From: Thermoflexus hugenholtzii JAD2
Lineage (GTDB): Bacteria > Chloroflexota > Anaerolineae > Thermoflexales > Thermoflexaceae
Assembly: GCF_900187885.1 (NCBI RefSeq)
Contig: NZ_FYEK01000032.1
Location: forward strand, 1-45,119
Direction of reading: 5' to 3'
DNA: 45,119 bases
Shown here: in pieces, positions 1 to 8,272 of the stretch
Numbering within the stretch: position 1 is the stretch's first letter
Layout of the letters: each line of letters opens with the position of its first letter
The notes under the pieces: generated by a model
The model's input: the letters and a program-made list of their open reading frames with translations, nothing else
Database searches by the model: none
Told to the model about the DNA's origin: nothing
Position numbers and translations under genes: made by a program

Positions 1-1183
1 CCGGGCCCGGAGGCGCGGGCGAAGGGGGCGCGGGGGTCGCCGCCGCGGGCGCCGGCGCGGGAGCGGGAGGAACAGGAGGGACGCTCCGGGCCGCTCGGGC
101 CTGCTGACAGGCCAGGGCCGCCTCCACGAAGGCCAGCTCCAGGGCGAGCTGCGGCGACCAGGCGCTCCGGAAGTCCGCCGCCGCGGTCATGAACAGGCGG
201 ATCAAACGAGGGAGGACCTCCGGGGGCAAGGCGCGGGCGTGCCGCTGGGCCGCGGCGCGCTGCTCCGGCAGGAGATCCGCCCCGCTGGCATCCCCCCATT
301 GCAGCCACATGACCGCACGCAGGTGTTCCACCAGCTGTCGGGCCAGCTGCGGCGGATGGGCGCCCTCCTCCACGGCGCGGGCGAGGAGGGTCAGCCCGCG
401 GGCCGTCTCCCCTTCGCTCAGGGCCTCCACGATCTCCCCCACCAGATCCCAGCGCCCGGCCCCCAGGGTCCGCTGCACGCGTTCCACCGTGATGGGCTCT
501 TCATCGGCGGCGAGTTGATCCAGCAGGGTCACCGCGTCCCGCAGGCTGCCGGCCGCCTGGCGCCCGATCCAGGCCAGGGCTTCCGGCTCGGCGGAGAGCC
601 CCTCGGCGGCCACGATCTCCTCCAGCCGCCGGACGATCTCGGCCGTCGTCAGGCGGCGGAAATCGAAGCGTTGACAACGGGAGAGGATCGTGGCGGGGAT
701 CCGATGGGGCTCGGTGGTGGCCAGGACGAAGATCACGTGCGGCGGAGGCTCCTCCAGGGTTTTGAGGAGAGCGTTGAAGGCCTCGGTGGTCAGCATATGG
801 GCCTCATCGATGACGTAGACCTTATACCGGGCCTCACTGGGGGAGAAGCGAACACGCTCCCGCAGATCCCGGATCTCATCGATGCCCCGGTTGGAGGCGG
901 CGTCGATCTCGATCAGGTCGATGAGGCGCCCTTCGTGGACCGCCTGGCAGATCCGGCAGCGATCGCACGGTCGCTCCTCCACCGCTTCGGCCAGGCAGTT
1001 GACCGCCTTGGCCAGCAGGCGGGCTGTGGTGGTCTTGCCGGTCCCCCGCGGCCCGGCGAACAGATACGCGTGCGCGATACGACCCAGGCGCAGGGCGTTG
1101 CGCAGGGTGCGGGTCACATGCTCCTGGCCGACCACTTCCTCGAACCGTCGGGGGCGCCACTTGCGGTAGAGGGCCAACGGCAT
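1..1183 (-). CDS. dnaX: DNA polymerase III subunit gamma/tau (partial, C-terminus outside window)
   Basis: Clamp-loader ATPase of the replicative polymerase. Read on the minus strand from ATG at 1183 the protein begins MPLALYRKWRPRRFEEVVGQ, the standard DnaX opening. Walker A GPRGTGKT lies at residues 44-51, a zinc-binding Cys set at about 63, 73, 76 and 79, Walker B DEAH near residue 125, and the SRC sensor motif (LSRCQRFDF) follows. After about residue 350 the protein becomes Pro/Ala-rich, as in the linker of tau-type proteins, and runs off the window start, so the length is unknown. A promoter lies 38 nt upstream of the start codon. No programmed-frameshift signal was seen in the visible part. 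Confidence 0.96.
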   Translation of the reverse strand, partial: MPLALYRKWRPRRFEEVVGQEHVTRTLRNALRLGRIAHAYLFAGPRGTGKTTTARLLAKAVNCLAEAVEERPCDRCRICQAVHEGRLIDLIEIDAASNRGIDEIRDLRERVRFSPSEARYKVYVIDEAHMLTTEAFNALLKTLEEPPPHVIFVLATTEPHRIPATILSRCQRFDFRRLTTAEIVRRLEEIVAAEGLSAEPEALAWIGRQAAGSLRDAVTLLDQLAADEEPITVERVQRTLGAGRWDLVGEIVEALSEGETARGLTLLARAVEEGAHPPQLARQLVEHLRAVMWLQWGDASGADLLPEQRAAAQRHARALPPEVLPRLIRLFMTAAADFRSAWSPQLALELAFVEAALACQQARAARSVPPVPPAPAPAPAAATPAPPSPAPPGP

Positions 1184-1220
1184 CGGCGGCACGCTCCGGA
1201 GTCCTGCTGATCTGGCCGCC

Positions 1221-1249
1221 ATTATAACCGACGGGCGGGAAACCAGCAA
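1221..1249 (-). promoter_or_regulatory. Sigma-70 promoter of dnaX
   Basis: On the minus strand, -35 TTGCTG (1244-1249) and -10 TATAAT (1221-1226) are separated by 17 nt. Transcription would begin near 1214, about 30 nt before the dnaX start codon. Confidence 0.7.
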
Positions 1250-1280
1250 CGCAGCGCCCTGCCCCCGCCCCGCAGGACAT

Positions 1281-1308
1281 GTAGGGCAACTGCGAGCAGT
1301 TGCCCTAC
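1281..1308. repeat. Palindromic repeat, family B
   Basis: Perfect inverted repeat: arm GTAGGGCAACTGC, two-base centre GA, then the reverse-complement arm. A near-identical palindrome sits at 30410-30437 and a half copy at 34430-34440. It lies between the divergent dnaX and cold-shock promoters. Confidence 0.8.
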
Positions 1309-1322
1309 GCTCCCGGCGAAAC

Positions 1323-1350
1323 TTGACAAAATCCCCGATCCGATTATGAT
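1323..1350 (+). promoter_or_regulatory. Sigma-70 promoter of the cold-shock gene
   Basis: TTGACA at 1323-1328 and TATGAT at 1345-1350, spacer 16 nt. Predicted start near 1357 gives a leader of about 230 nt before the cold-shock start codon. Confidence 0.75.
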
Positions 1351-1404
1351 AGAAGCAAATCGGAACGCAGAACCGGAGCGCGAGGGGGATGTTCTGAGGG
1401 TTTG

Positions 1405-1446
1405 GCCGTCGGGTCAACGCAGGACTCGCCCGACGGCTTTTTGTTT
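1405..1446 (+). terminator. Intrinsic-terminator-like hairpin in the cold-shock leader
   Basis: Perfect 9-bp stem GCCGTCGGG (1405-1413) with CCCGACGGC (1429-1437), 15-nt loop, followed by TTTTTGTTT. It lies about 50 nt after the predicted start and 140 nt before the coding region, so it would either attenuate the gene or end a short separate RNA. Confidence 0.65.
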
Positions 1447-1586
1447 GGAAGCCCAGGCGCCTGCTCACCCCCGAGGCCGCGCCTCCCTCCCTCGGATCCC
1501 CTTCTTCCGGTCGGATCGTTCCGCAACCTGAAGCAGGGAGTCCGCCCCCCGCGGGCTTCAAAAATCTTTCTGAAGGAGTTGCAGAG

Positions 1587-1808
1587 ATGGCTGGTCAGCG
1601 TGTCAAGGGCACCGTCCGCTGGTTCAACCGGACCAAGGGGTACGGCTTCATCCGGCCGGACGAAGGGGACCGCGACGTCTTCGTCCACTACACGGCTATC
1701 GTCGGCCAGGGGTTCCGCAACCTCGAGGAGGGCGAGCGGGTGGAGTTCACCATCCGCGAGACCCCCAAGGGCCTCCAGGCCGAGCAGGTCGTGCGCCTGT
1801 CCGAGTGA
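1587..1808 (+). CDS. csp: Cold-shock domain protein
   Basis: A 73-residue protein, one complete OB-fold cold-shock domain and the usual CspA-family length. RNP1-like KGYGFIRP (about residues 17-24) and RNP2-like DVFVHYTAI (about 30-38) are both present, so it should bind single-stranded RNA or DNA as an RNA chaperone in the cytoplasm. AAGGAG lies 9 nt before the ATG. The gene is monocistronic: its own promoter at 1323 and a strong terminator at 1838. The long leader with an internal terminator-like hairpin suggests control at the RNA level; cold-shock genes of this family are often controlled through their 5' UTR. The growth condition in this thermophile-like genome is unknown. Confidence 0.95.
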   Translation: MAGQRVKGTVRWFNRTKGYGFIRPDEGDRDVFVHYTAIVGQGFRNLEEGERVEFTIRETPKGLQAEQVVRLSE

Positions 1809-1837
1809 ACGCGGTGCCGGCTCCACCCGACCCGGGG

Positions 1838-1875
1838 CAGCGGGAGCCTCCGAACGGAGGCTCCCGCTGTTTTTT
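1838..1875 (+). terminator. Rho-independent terminator of the cold-shock gene
   Basis: Perfect 15-bp stem (1838-1852 with 1855-1869) around a minimal loop, followed by six T residues. Confidence 0.92.
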
Positions 1876-2011
1876 ACGAGGCGCCGTCAAGAGACCTCCT
1901 TAGAGCGCGCCAATGTCAGGGGCGAGTTGCGTCTCTCGACGATGAGAAGCAGAATACCTTCGTCGGAATACGCAGCGGACGCTCGGCCTGGATCATGCGT
2001 GGAGCGCGGGT

Positions 2012-3697
2012 ATGCCCATTCGGGTGCTGGACCCGGAGCTGGTGGCTCAGATCGCGGCCGGGGAGGTGATCGAGCGCCCGGCCTCGGTGGTCAAGGAGCT
2101 GGTGGAGAACGCCCTGGACGCCGGCGCCTCGCGGATCGAGGTGGAGACGGAGGGGGGCGGCCGTTCGCGCATCCGGGTCGCCGATGACGGGTGCGGCATC
2201 CCGGCCGCGGAAGTGGCCCTCGCCTTCGCCCGCCACGCCACCAGCAAGATCTCCGCGCCCGAGGACCTCTTCCGCATCGCCACCCTGGGGTTCCGGGGCG
2301 AAGCCCTGGCGGCCATCGCCGCCGTCGCCCGGGTCACCTGCCGGACCCGGGCTGTCGGCGAAGAGCTGGGCACCTATGTTCGCATCGAAGGAGGGGAGAT
2401 CCGGGAGCAGCGGCCCCTGGCGCGTCCCCCGGGCACGGAGATGATCGTGGAGGACCTGTTCTTCAACACCCCGGCCCGCCGGAAGTTCCTGAAGGGGGAA
2501 GGGGCGGAGCGGCGGGCCATCGACCTCTGGATCAGCCGCTACGCCCTGGCTTACCCGAGGGTCGCGTTCTTCCTCCGGCATGACCGGCGGGAGGCCCTGA
2601 CGCTCCCTGCCGCTCGCGAGCCCCGCCATCGCCTCGCCGCCCTCTACGGGGCAGAGGTGGCGGAAGCCCTCCTGGAGGTGCACGAAGCGGACGAAGAGAT
2701 GCGGATCTCGGGATGGATCAGCCCGCCGGGGATGGATCGCCCGGACCGCCAGGAGATGGTCTTCTTCGTGAACGGACGCTGGGTGCAGGACCGCATGCTC
2801 CCGGCGGCGGTGCTGCAGGCCTATCACACCCTGCTTCCCGCCGGCCGCTTCCCCTGGAGCTTTCTCTGGATCGATCTCCCCCCCGATGCGGTGGATGTGA
2901 ACGTTCACCCGGCCAAGATCGAGGTCCGTTTCCGGGATCCGGATCGGGTGTTCCGGCTGGTCCAGCGGGCCGCCCACCGAGCCCTCCGCCAGACGGCCCC
3001 TCGCGTCTTTCAGCCCGTCGCCTCCCCAATGGCACCCGCTTCGATGCCTGCCCGTCCCCTCCCGCCCGGGAAGCCCGCGGATGTCCTTCCGAAGCCATTC
3101 GGGGAGGAGGCCACCGGCCTTCCCCCGCTCCGGGTGATCGGGCAGCTCCAGGCGACCTACATCGTCGCCGAGGGGCCGGATGGCCTTTACCTGCTGGACC
3201 AGCACGCGGCGCACGAGCGGGTGCTGTATGAGGAGCTCATGGCCCGGCGTCAGGAGGGGCCGCTCCCGGCCCAGCCGCTGCTGCAGCCGGTGCTGCTGGA
3301 GGTCTCACCGGAGGAGGGGAGCCTGCTGGAGGAACACCAGGAGGCGCTGCAGGAACTGGGGTTCTGGATCGAGCCCTTCGGCCCCCGCGCCGTCCGCGTG
3401 CGGGCCATCCCGGCCGTCCTCTCCGCCGAAGCGATTCGGGCGGTGATCCAGGACCTCCTGTTCGATCTGCACGAGGCGCGACGGCCGATGGAGGTGGCTT
3501 TAGAAGCCCGCTGGATCCGGAGCATCTGCAAGCGCGCCGCCGTGAAGGCCGGGCAGGTCCTCAGCATGGAGCAGATGCAGCATCTGGTGCGGGCGCTGGA
3601 GCGATGCGCCATGCCCTGGACCTGCCCGCACGGCCGGCCGACGGTGTTGCGGTTCCCGCTGGGCCAGCTGGCCCATCAGTTCGGACGGGAGCCATGA
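2012..3697 (+). CDS. mutL: DNA mismatch repair protein MutL (endonuclease type)
   Basis: The 561-residue protein couples mismatch recognition to strand incision. The N-terminal GHKL ATPase has ELVENALDAGA (about residues 30-40), DDGCGIP and GFRGEAL. The C-terminal dimerisation domain carries the metal-binding endonuclease motif DQHAAHE with a second Glu (residues 396-407), the CKRAAVKAG element near 505-515 and CPHGRP near 540. These motifs mark MutL proteins that nick DNA themselves, as in bacteria lacking MutH. A Pro-rich linker (about 330-365) joins the halves. The start follows GGAG with about 7 nt spacing. No mutS lies in this window; the next gene is convergent. Confidence 0.97.
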   Translation: MPIRVLDPELVAQIAAGEVIERPASVVKELVENALDAGASRIEVETEGGGRSRIRVADDGCGIPAAEVALAFARHATSKISAPEDLFRIATLGFRGEALAAIAAVARVTCRTRAVGEELGTYVRIEGGEIREQRPLARPPGTEMIVEDLFFNTPARRKFLKGEGAERRAIDLWISRYALAYPRVAFFLRHDRREALTLPAAREPRHRLAALYGAEVAEALLEVHEADEEMRISGWISPPGMDRPDRQEMVFFVNGRWVQDRMLPAAVLQAYHTLLPAGRFPWSFLWIDLPPDAVDVNVHPAKIEVRFRDPDRVFRLVQRAAHRALRQTAPRVFQPVASPMAPASMPARPLPPGKPADVLPKPFGEEATGLPPLRVIGQLQATYIVAEGPDGLYLLDQHAAHERVLYEELMARRQEGPLPAQPLLQPVLLEVSPEEGSLLEEHQEALQELGFWIEPFGPRAVRVRAIPAVLSAEAIRAVIQDLLFDLHEARRPMEVALEARWIRSICKRAAVKAGQVLSMEQMQHLVRALERCAMPWTCPHGRPTVLRFPLGQLAHQFGREP

Positions 3698-3729
3698 GGG
3701 GACAGGCCCGCCCATGGCCTCGGAGGGGC

Positions 3730-4308
3730 TCACCGGCCCCGGCCTTTGGGCATCTTGCCGCTCGGGTTCGGCTTCTTCGAAGAGGTGGAGCCCGGACCCG
3801 CCGCCGGGGTGGGGGACGGCGCGGGCGTGGCGAAGGCCCTGGACCGGGCGGAGCGCATGATGGCGCCCAGGCCCCGGCCGCCCGGATGCAGGCCGTAGGC
3901 GCGGTAGGCCTGGCCCCAGCCGACCTGGCGCCCCAGCTGGAGCGCCTGCTCCAGGGAGAGATCGTTCGTGGGATCGGCGTCGCTCTGAGAGGCCAGGACC
4001 AGCTGAAGCGCTCGGGCGATCTCGCCATAGCCGAAGCCCTGGGCGTGGAGGCCCATCAGATCCGTGACGGAGATCGTCGGCGTGAGCCCGAAGGTCGGAA
4101 ACGTCTGGCTGATCCAGCGGGCCAGGGCCAGGGCCACCGGATGGATCCGGGTCACCGGCACCGTCGGGGTGAGCGTGGGCGTCGGTGTAAGCGTGGACTC
4201 CTCCGCCGGCGCCGCCGCGCCGGCCCCCCAAGCCATCGCCAGCCCCAGGCCCAGGGCCAACCCGATGCCCAACAGATTGCCAACCATCCTGATCGCGATT
4301 TGTCGCAT
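3730..4308 (-). CDS. Secreted protein of unknown function
   Basis: Not assigned to a named family. The 192-residue product starts MRQIAIRMVGNLLGIG, with a hydrophobic signal segment to about residue 30. A Thr/Pro-rich linker (TPTPTLTPTVPVT) follows, then a helical domain containing GFGYGEIARALQL and VGWGQAYRAYG, which resemble short 'GWGEI' helical units. The C-terminus is Pro/Lys/Arg-rich. GGAGG 9 nt before the ATG at 4308 supports this start over an in-frame upstream one at 4458 that would disrupt the signal peptide. It is divergent from the ECF sigma factor gene at 4536, so it may belong to that regulon; this is inference from position. Confidence 0.7.
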   Translation of the reverse strand: MRQIAIRMVGNLLGIGLALGLGLAMAWGAGAAAPAEESTLTPTPTLTPTVPVTRIHPVALALARWISQTFPTFGLTPTISVTDLMGLHAQGFGYGEIARALQLVLASQSDADPTNDLSLEQALQLGRQVGWGQAYRAYGLHPGGRGLGAIMRSARSRAFATPAPSPTPAAGPGSTSSKKPNPSGKMPKGRGR

Positions 4309-4535
4309 CGCAGATCCCTCCGGTTTGGGAGTGGGAGAACGAGCGCCGCTCCAGCCCCGGGTGCCTCCGGGTCGACAGGAGGCCCGGGACCGGATGAAGG
4401 CAATTTCCGATCCACAAGCGGAGATGGTCAGAGCGGTCTGACTGCAGATCTTCTTCATCAGAAACCGCTTCAGGGTTCGGAGAAGATACGCGTGACGTTT
4501 GTCTCATTCCAGACGGTTTCATAGGAGGATGAGGG

Positions 4536-5090
4536 ATGGGCCTGCTCACCCCTCATCCCGAAGAGCGACGCTGGATCGCCCGGGCGCGGAAGGGAGATCC
4601 GGAGGCTATCGCGGCCCTGTATCAGCATTACGCCGATGGCGTCTACCGCTATCTGCTCTACCGGGTGGGCGACGCCGAGCTGGCAGAGGATCTCACCGCG
4701 GATGTGTTCCTCAAGATGATCGAGGACCTGCCGCGGTATGAGGAGCGAGGTCTTCCTTTCGGCGCCTGGCTGTTCCGCATCGCCCGGGCCCGCCTGATCG
4801 ATCACTGGCGGCGGCAGGGGCGGCGCCCCCTCGTGGCGCTGGAGGACACGGAGACGGGGCCGCAGCTCAGCCAGGACATCCCGGAGGACGAGATCGCGGT
4901 CTCGGAGATGATCCAGCGGGCGTTGCGGGTGCTCACCGAGGAGCAGCGGGAAGTGGTGGTCCTGCGCTTCCTGGTCGGGATGAGCCTGGAGGAAGTGGCC
5001 CGGGCGATGGGGAAATCCGTGGGCGCTGTCAAGGCCCTCCAGCATCGCGCCCTGAGCGCTTTAGCCCGTTATCTGGAGAAGGTCCGGTGA
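4536..5090 (+). CDS. RNA polymerase sigma factor, ECF (sigma-70) family
   Basis: 184 residues, typical ECF length. Region 2 spans about residues 20-90 (ALYQHYADGVYRYLLYRVGD, then LTADVFLKM and AWLFRIARARLIDHWRR). Region 4 spans about 128-180 and ends in a helix-turn-helix (SLEEVARAMGKSVGAVKALQ). It directs RNA polymerase to alternative promoters. AGGAGG precedes the ATG. Its stop overlaps the next start as TGATG, so it is translationally coupled to the DUF5667-like membrane protein, a plausible regulator. No classical zinc anti-sigma domain is seen in the pair. Confidence 0.92.
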   Translation: MGLLTPHPEERRWIARARKGDPEAIAALYQHYADGVYRYLLYRVGDAELAEDLTADVFLKMIEDLPRYEERGLPFGAWLFRIARARLIDHWRRQGRRPLVALEDTETGPQLSQDIPEDEIAVSEMIQRALRVLTEEQREVVVLRFLVGMSLEEVARAMGKSVGAVKALQHRALSALARYLEKVR

Positions 5091-6094
5091 TGGATCCGAA
5101 GCGAGACGCGCATGAGATCGAGCTCCTGGAGCGATGCCTGTGCCGGCTGGAGCAGGGCGCGGACCTGGAGACGTGCCTGCGGGAAGTCCCCGAGGCGATC
5201 CCGTTGCGCCCGCTTCTGGAGACCGCCCTCTGGCTCCAGCGCGGCCAGGAGGTGGCCCTCTCTCCCGCAGCGCGCCGACGGCTGATCCGTCAGGGGCAGC
5301 TCCGCGCAGCCCGGCGAGCGGCTGCCCCGCAAGCGTCCCGGCCGGCCCTCCGCTGGGGGTGGGCGCTGGTGGCCGCCCTGGGCTTGATCCTGGTCCTTTT
5401 GAGCGCGGTGGGGGCGGCGGAGGCCAGCCTGCCCGGCGAGCCCTTGTATCCGGTCAAACGGGCCGTGGAGGGTCTGGTCACCCTGGGGATGTCGCCGGAG
5501 GAGCGGGCCCTCTACCTGGCGGAGCGACGCTGGTCGGAGTTCGAGGCGAGCGCCGCCCGGGGACGCTGGCTCCCCGACCTCGCCGAGGAGAGCTTGGCCC
5601 GTCTGGAAGAGGCCGCCCGTCTGGGGGCGGAAGGCCCTGCAGGGCCCGCGGCGCGGCTGCGCGCCCTCTACGAGCGTCAGGGCGTCCTCCTGGAGGAGGC
5701 CGCAGCGGTCGCCCCGCCGGATGTCCGTTCCGCCCTGACCCGCGCGCGCCAGCGCTGGGCCGGGCTGGCCCCGGTCCTCGGCCGGCCCGAAGGGGGGATC
5801 CCCGAACCGACCCGGGCGGTGGAGACGCCGGTCCTGCCGGAGCCGACGGCGGAGATCCTGCGGGAGCGGACCCATACCCCGCCGGGCCTGGAGAAACGGG
5901 AGACGCCTTCTGCGCCGCGCACCCCACCGGGTCAGGAGAAGACGCCACCGGGCCAGGAGAAGAAAGAAACGCCTCGCCCGGTCCGCACCCCTCCGGGCCA
6001 GGAGAAAAAGGACACGCCGGGCCCTCCCCGAGGCCAGGATTCCGCTCCGCCGGGGGATCAAGGCCCAAAGGGCCCTCCGGGAAGGCGGAGGTAA
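5090..6094 (+). CDS. Membrane-anchored DUF5667-like protein with PPGQEK repeats (putative anti-sigma partner)
   Basis: 334 residues from ATG 5090, which overlaps the sigma factor stop (TGATG); GTG at 5087 would add one residue. A cytoplasmic N-terminal part (1-85) contains helical segments, one transmembrane helix spans about 89-108, and an outside domain begins SLPGEPLYPVKRAVEGL, the signature of DUF5667-type proteins that follow sigma factors in Chloroflexota and Actinobacteria. The tail (about 265-334) is low complexity with five imperfect repeats of the type TPPGQEK. The topology and coupling suggest it senses an envelope signal and controls the sigma factor; that role is inferred. It is followed by a GC-rich hairpin. 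Confidence 0.8.
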   Translation: MDPKRDAHEIELLERCLCRLEQGADLETCLREVPEAIPLRPLLETALWLQRGQEVALSPAARRRLIRQGQLRAARRAAAPQASRPALRWGWALVAALGLILVLLSAVGAAEASLPGEPLYPVKRAVEGLVTLGMSPEERALYLAERRWSEFEASAARGRWLPDLAEESLARLEEAARLGAEGPAGPAARLRALYERQGVLLEEAAAVAPPDVRSALTRARQRWAGLAPVLGRPEGGIPEPTRAVETPVLPEPTAEILRERTHTPPGLEKRETPSAPRTPPGQEKTPPGQEKKETPRPVRTPPGQEKKDTPGPPRGQDSAPPGDQGPKGPPGRRR

Positions 6095-6125
6095 GGCTCT
6101 CCCCGGCTGCATATCCTGATCACAA

Positions 6126-6154
6126 GGCCCGGCCCTGGACGGCCGGGCCGCTTT
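6126..6154 (+). terminator. Probable terminator after the sigma/DUF5667 operon
   Basis: Perfect 9-bp stem GGCCCGGCC (6126-6134) with GGCCGGGCC (6141-6149), 6-nt loop, followed only by GCTTTGT, so the U tract is weak. Confidence 0.5.
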
Positions 6155-6181
6155 GTCGATCCCCGACAAAACGGATAAAAT
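6153..6181 (+). promoter_or_regulatory. Sigma-70 promoter of the HIT gene
   Basis: TTGTCG (6153-6158), 17-nt spacer, TAAAAT (6176-6181), directly after the preceding hairpin and about 30 nt before the HIT start codon. Confidence 0.55.
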
Positions 6182-6212
6182 GGGGGGGAACCTGCCCTCA
6201 GGCGGAGCAACG

Positions 6213-6731
6213 ATGGAACGGCTCTGGACCCCCTGGCGGATGGCTTACCTGAAAGGGGAGGGCGAGGCGCCTCAGGGTTGCATCTTTTGCCGGAAGATCA
6301 ACGGTTCCGACGAGGTGGAACACATCCTCTTTCGCGGGCGCACCGTATACGTGACCCTCAACCGATACCCCTACAACAACGGCCACCTGATGGTCATCCC
6401 CTACGCCCACGTGCCCAGCCTAGAGGACCTGGACCCTCCGACGATGCTGGAGGTGATGCAGCTTGTCGCCTTATCCTTGAAGGCCCTCCGTCAGGCCTAC
6501 CGGCCGGAGGGGTTCAATGTCGGGGCCAACATCGGCCGGCCCGCCGGCGCCGGGGTGGCCGATCACGTCCATATCCACGTCGTCCCCCGCTGGACGGGGG
6601 ACACGAATTTCATGCCGGTCATCGGCAACACCCGCGTGCTCCCCGAATGGCTGGACGACACCTATCGCCGTCTCCGGCCGCTGTTCGAAGAGCTGGCTTC
6701 CTCCCTTCAGCGGCCATCCGGGGATCCCTGA
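6213..6731 (+). CDS. HIT family nucleotide hydrolase/phosphorylase (Ap4A-type)
   Basis: 172 residues starting MERLWTPWRMAYL, a typical opening of bacterial Ap4A phosphorylase-like HIT proteins. CIFC near residue 25 is the zinc-binding pair of this subgroup, NRYPYNNGHLMVIPYAH is the HIT substrate region, and DHVHIHVVPRW near residue 113 is the histidine triad with its catalytic His. It should cleave dinucleoside polyphosphates or nucleoside phosphoramidates in the cytoplasm. GGAG precedes the ATG at 6213; an in-frame upstream ATG at 6153 lies inside the promoter and is rejected. Exact substrate is not predictable. Confidence 0.92.
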   Translation: MERLWTPWRMAYLKGEGEAPQGCIFCRKINGSDEVEHILFRGRTVYVTLNRYPYNNGHLMVIPYAHVPSLEDLDPPTMLEVMQLVALSLKALRQAYRPEGFNVGANIGRPAGAGVADHVHIHVVPRWTGDTNFMPVIGNTRVLPEWLDDTYRRLRPLFEELASSLQRPSGDP

Positions 6732-6851
6732 TCCGAACGGAGCGGATGGGGAGGCCCATCCCGGCGGAGGGGAACGATCGTTCGTTGGCCCGGAAGGGGG
6801 ATCCCCGGCAAGGCGGGATGGATGGGATGCCTTGTTCACGGAGGGATCGCC

Positions 6852-8057
6852 ATGCGCAAAGACGGTCGGGATCCGGTGATTGTGGGGGCGGCGCGTACGC
6901 CCATCGGAAAGCTGCTGGGGGCGCTCTCGCCCCTCCCGGCGCCCCAACTGGGCGCCGTGGCCATCCGCGAGGCCATCCGTCGGGCGGGCGTCGATCCTGC
7001 CCATATCGACGAGGTCATCATGGGAGAGGTGGTCCAGGCCGGCAGCGGCATGGCCCCGGCCCGGCAGGCCGCGGTCGCCGCCGGGATCCCTGTCGAGGTG
7101 GGGGCAGTCACGGTCAACAAGGTCTGCGGCTCAGGGCTGAAGGCGGTGATGCTGGCGGCCCAGGCGGTGAAGGCGGGGGATGCAGACGTGGTGGTGGCCG
7201 GGGGGATGGAGAGCATGAGCAACGCCCCGCACCTGATCCGATTGCGGGCGGGGATGCGTTACGGCCACCTCCAGGCAGAGGACAGCCTGATCGCCGACGG
7301 CCTGCGCTGCCCCTTCCACCAGGTGCTGATGGGGGAGCTGGCCGAGTTCATCGCCGACCAGTTCGAAGTGACCCGCGAGGAGATGGACGCCTTCGCCCTG
7401 GAGAGCCATCGCAAAGCCGTGGCCGCCATCGACGCCGGTCGATTCCGGGCGGAGATCGTCCCGGTGGAGGTCCCCGACGGCAAGGGAGGCACCCGGGTGG
7501 TGGACACGGATGAAGGCCCCCGGCGGGATACCTCCATGGAGGCCCTGGCCCGTCTCAAGCCGGCCTTCCGGCCCAACGGGCGGGTGACGGCGGGGAACTC
7601 CCCCGGGCTCAACGATGGGGCGGCGGCGGTGGTGGTGATGAGCCGAGCGAAGGCGGAGGCCCTGGGGATCCCACCCCTGGCTCGGATCGTGGGCTACGCC
7701 CAGGCGGCAGTGGATCCGCAGTGGTTGTTCTACGCGCCGGCGAAGGCGATCCCTCGCCTCCTGGAGCGGGTGGGCTGGCGCTGGGAGGAAGTCGATCTCA
7801 TCGAGATCAACGAGGCCTTCGCCGCCCAGGTCCTGGCCGACGCGAAGGCCATGGAACAACAGGGATACCGGTGGGACTGGAGCCGGGTGAACGTGAACGG
7901 CGGGGCCGTCGCCCTCGGGCACCCCGTGGGGGCGAGCGGCGCCCGCATCTTGGTCACCCTGATCTACGCTCTGCGAGATCGCGGGCTGCGTCGGGGCATC
8001 GCCACCCTGTGCCTGGGCGGGGGCGAGGCGGTCGCCATGGCCGTGGAGATCGAATAG
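6852..8057 (+). CDS. Acetyl-CoA acetyltransferase (thiolase)
   Basis: 401-residue degradative/biosynthetic thiolase that makes or cleaves acetoacetyl-CoA-type 3-ketoacyl-CoA. The acylation Cys lies in NKVCGSGLKAVMLA (about residue 90), NEAFAAQ near 325, the His motif in ALGHPVGASG near 355, and the second catalytic Cys in TLCLGGG near 385. GGAGGG lies 6 nt before the ATG. It begins a co-directional run with 3-hydroxyacyl-CoA dehydrogenase, acyl-CoA dehydrogenase and an MDR reductase, so a role in short-chain acyl-CoA degradation or synthesis is likely. A palindromic repeat region separates it from the next gene. A second thiolase is at 31525. Confidence 0.94.
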   Translation: MRKDGRDPVIVGAARTPIGKLLGALSPLPAPQLGAVAIREAIRRAGVDPAHIDEVIMGEVVQAGSGMAPARQAAVAAGIPVEVGAVTVNKVCGSGLKAVMLAAQAVKAGDADVVVAGGMESMSNAPHLIRLRAGMRYGHLQAEDSLIADGLRCPFHQVLMGELAEFIADQFEVTREEMDAFALESHRKAVAAIDAGRFRAEIVPVEVPDGKGGTRVVDTDEGPRRDTSMEALARLKPAFRPNGRVTAGNSPGLNDGAAAVVVMSRAKAEALGIPPLARIVGYAQAAVDPQWLFYAPAKAIPRLLERVGWRWEEVDLIEINEAFAAQVLADAKAMEQQGYRWDWSRVNVNGGAVALGHPVGASGARILVTLIYALRDRGLRRGIATLCLGGGEAVAMAVEIE

Positions 8058-8130
8058 GGGCAGCTTTCGCCGCGACCTTGCCGTCTCGAAGACGGAGGTT
8101 CGGGGCTGAATTCCCCTGCGTAATCCTGCT

Positions 8131-8231
8131 GTAGGAGCGGCTTCAGCCGCGACCGATCTTGGATCTCCTCATGTCGGGCGAGACCGATGGTGTCATGGAG
8201 GGCAAAAATTCGGGGCTGAAGCCCCTCCTAC
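8131..8231. repeat. Palindromic repeat pair, family A
   Basis: Two facing hairpins: GTAGGAGCGGCTTCAGCCGC begins at 8131 and CGGGGCTGAAGCCCCTCCTA ends at 8230. The outer ends are the inverted pair GTAGGAG/CTCCTAC. A degenerate further copy (GCCGCGACC, then GACGGAGGTTCGGGGCTGAA) covers about 8063-8113. The repeat fills the gap between thiolase and hydroxyacyl-CoA dehydrogenase. Confidence 0.8.
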
Positions 8232-8272
8232 AGGAAAACCGATCACGCACCCCATCAATGGGGAGGATCGCC

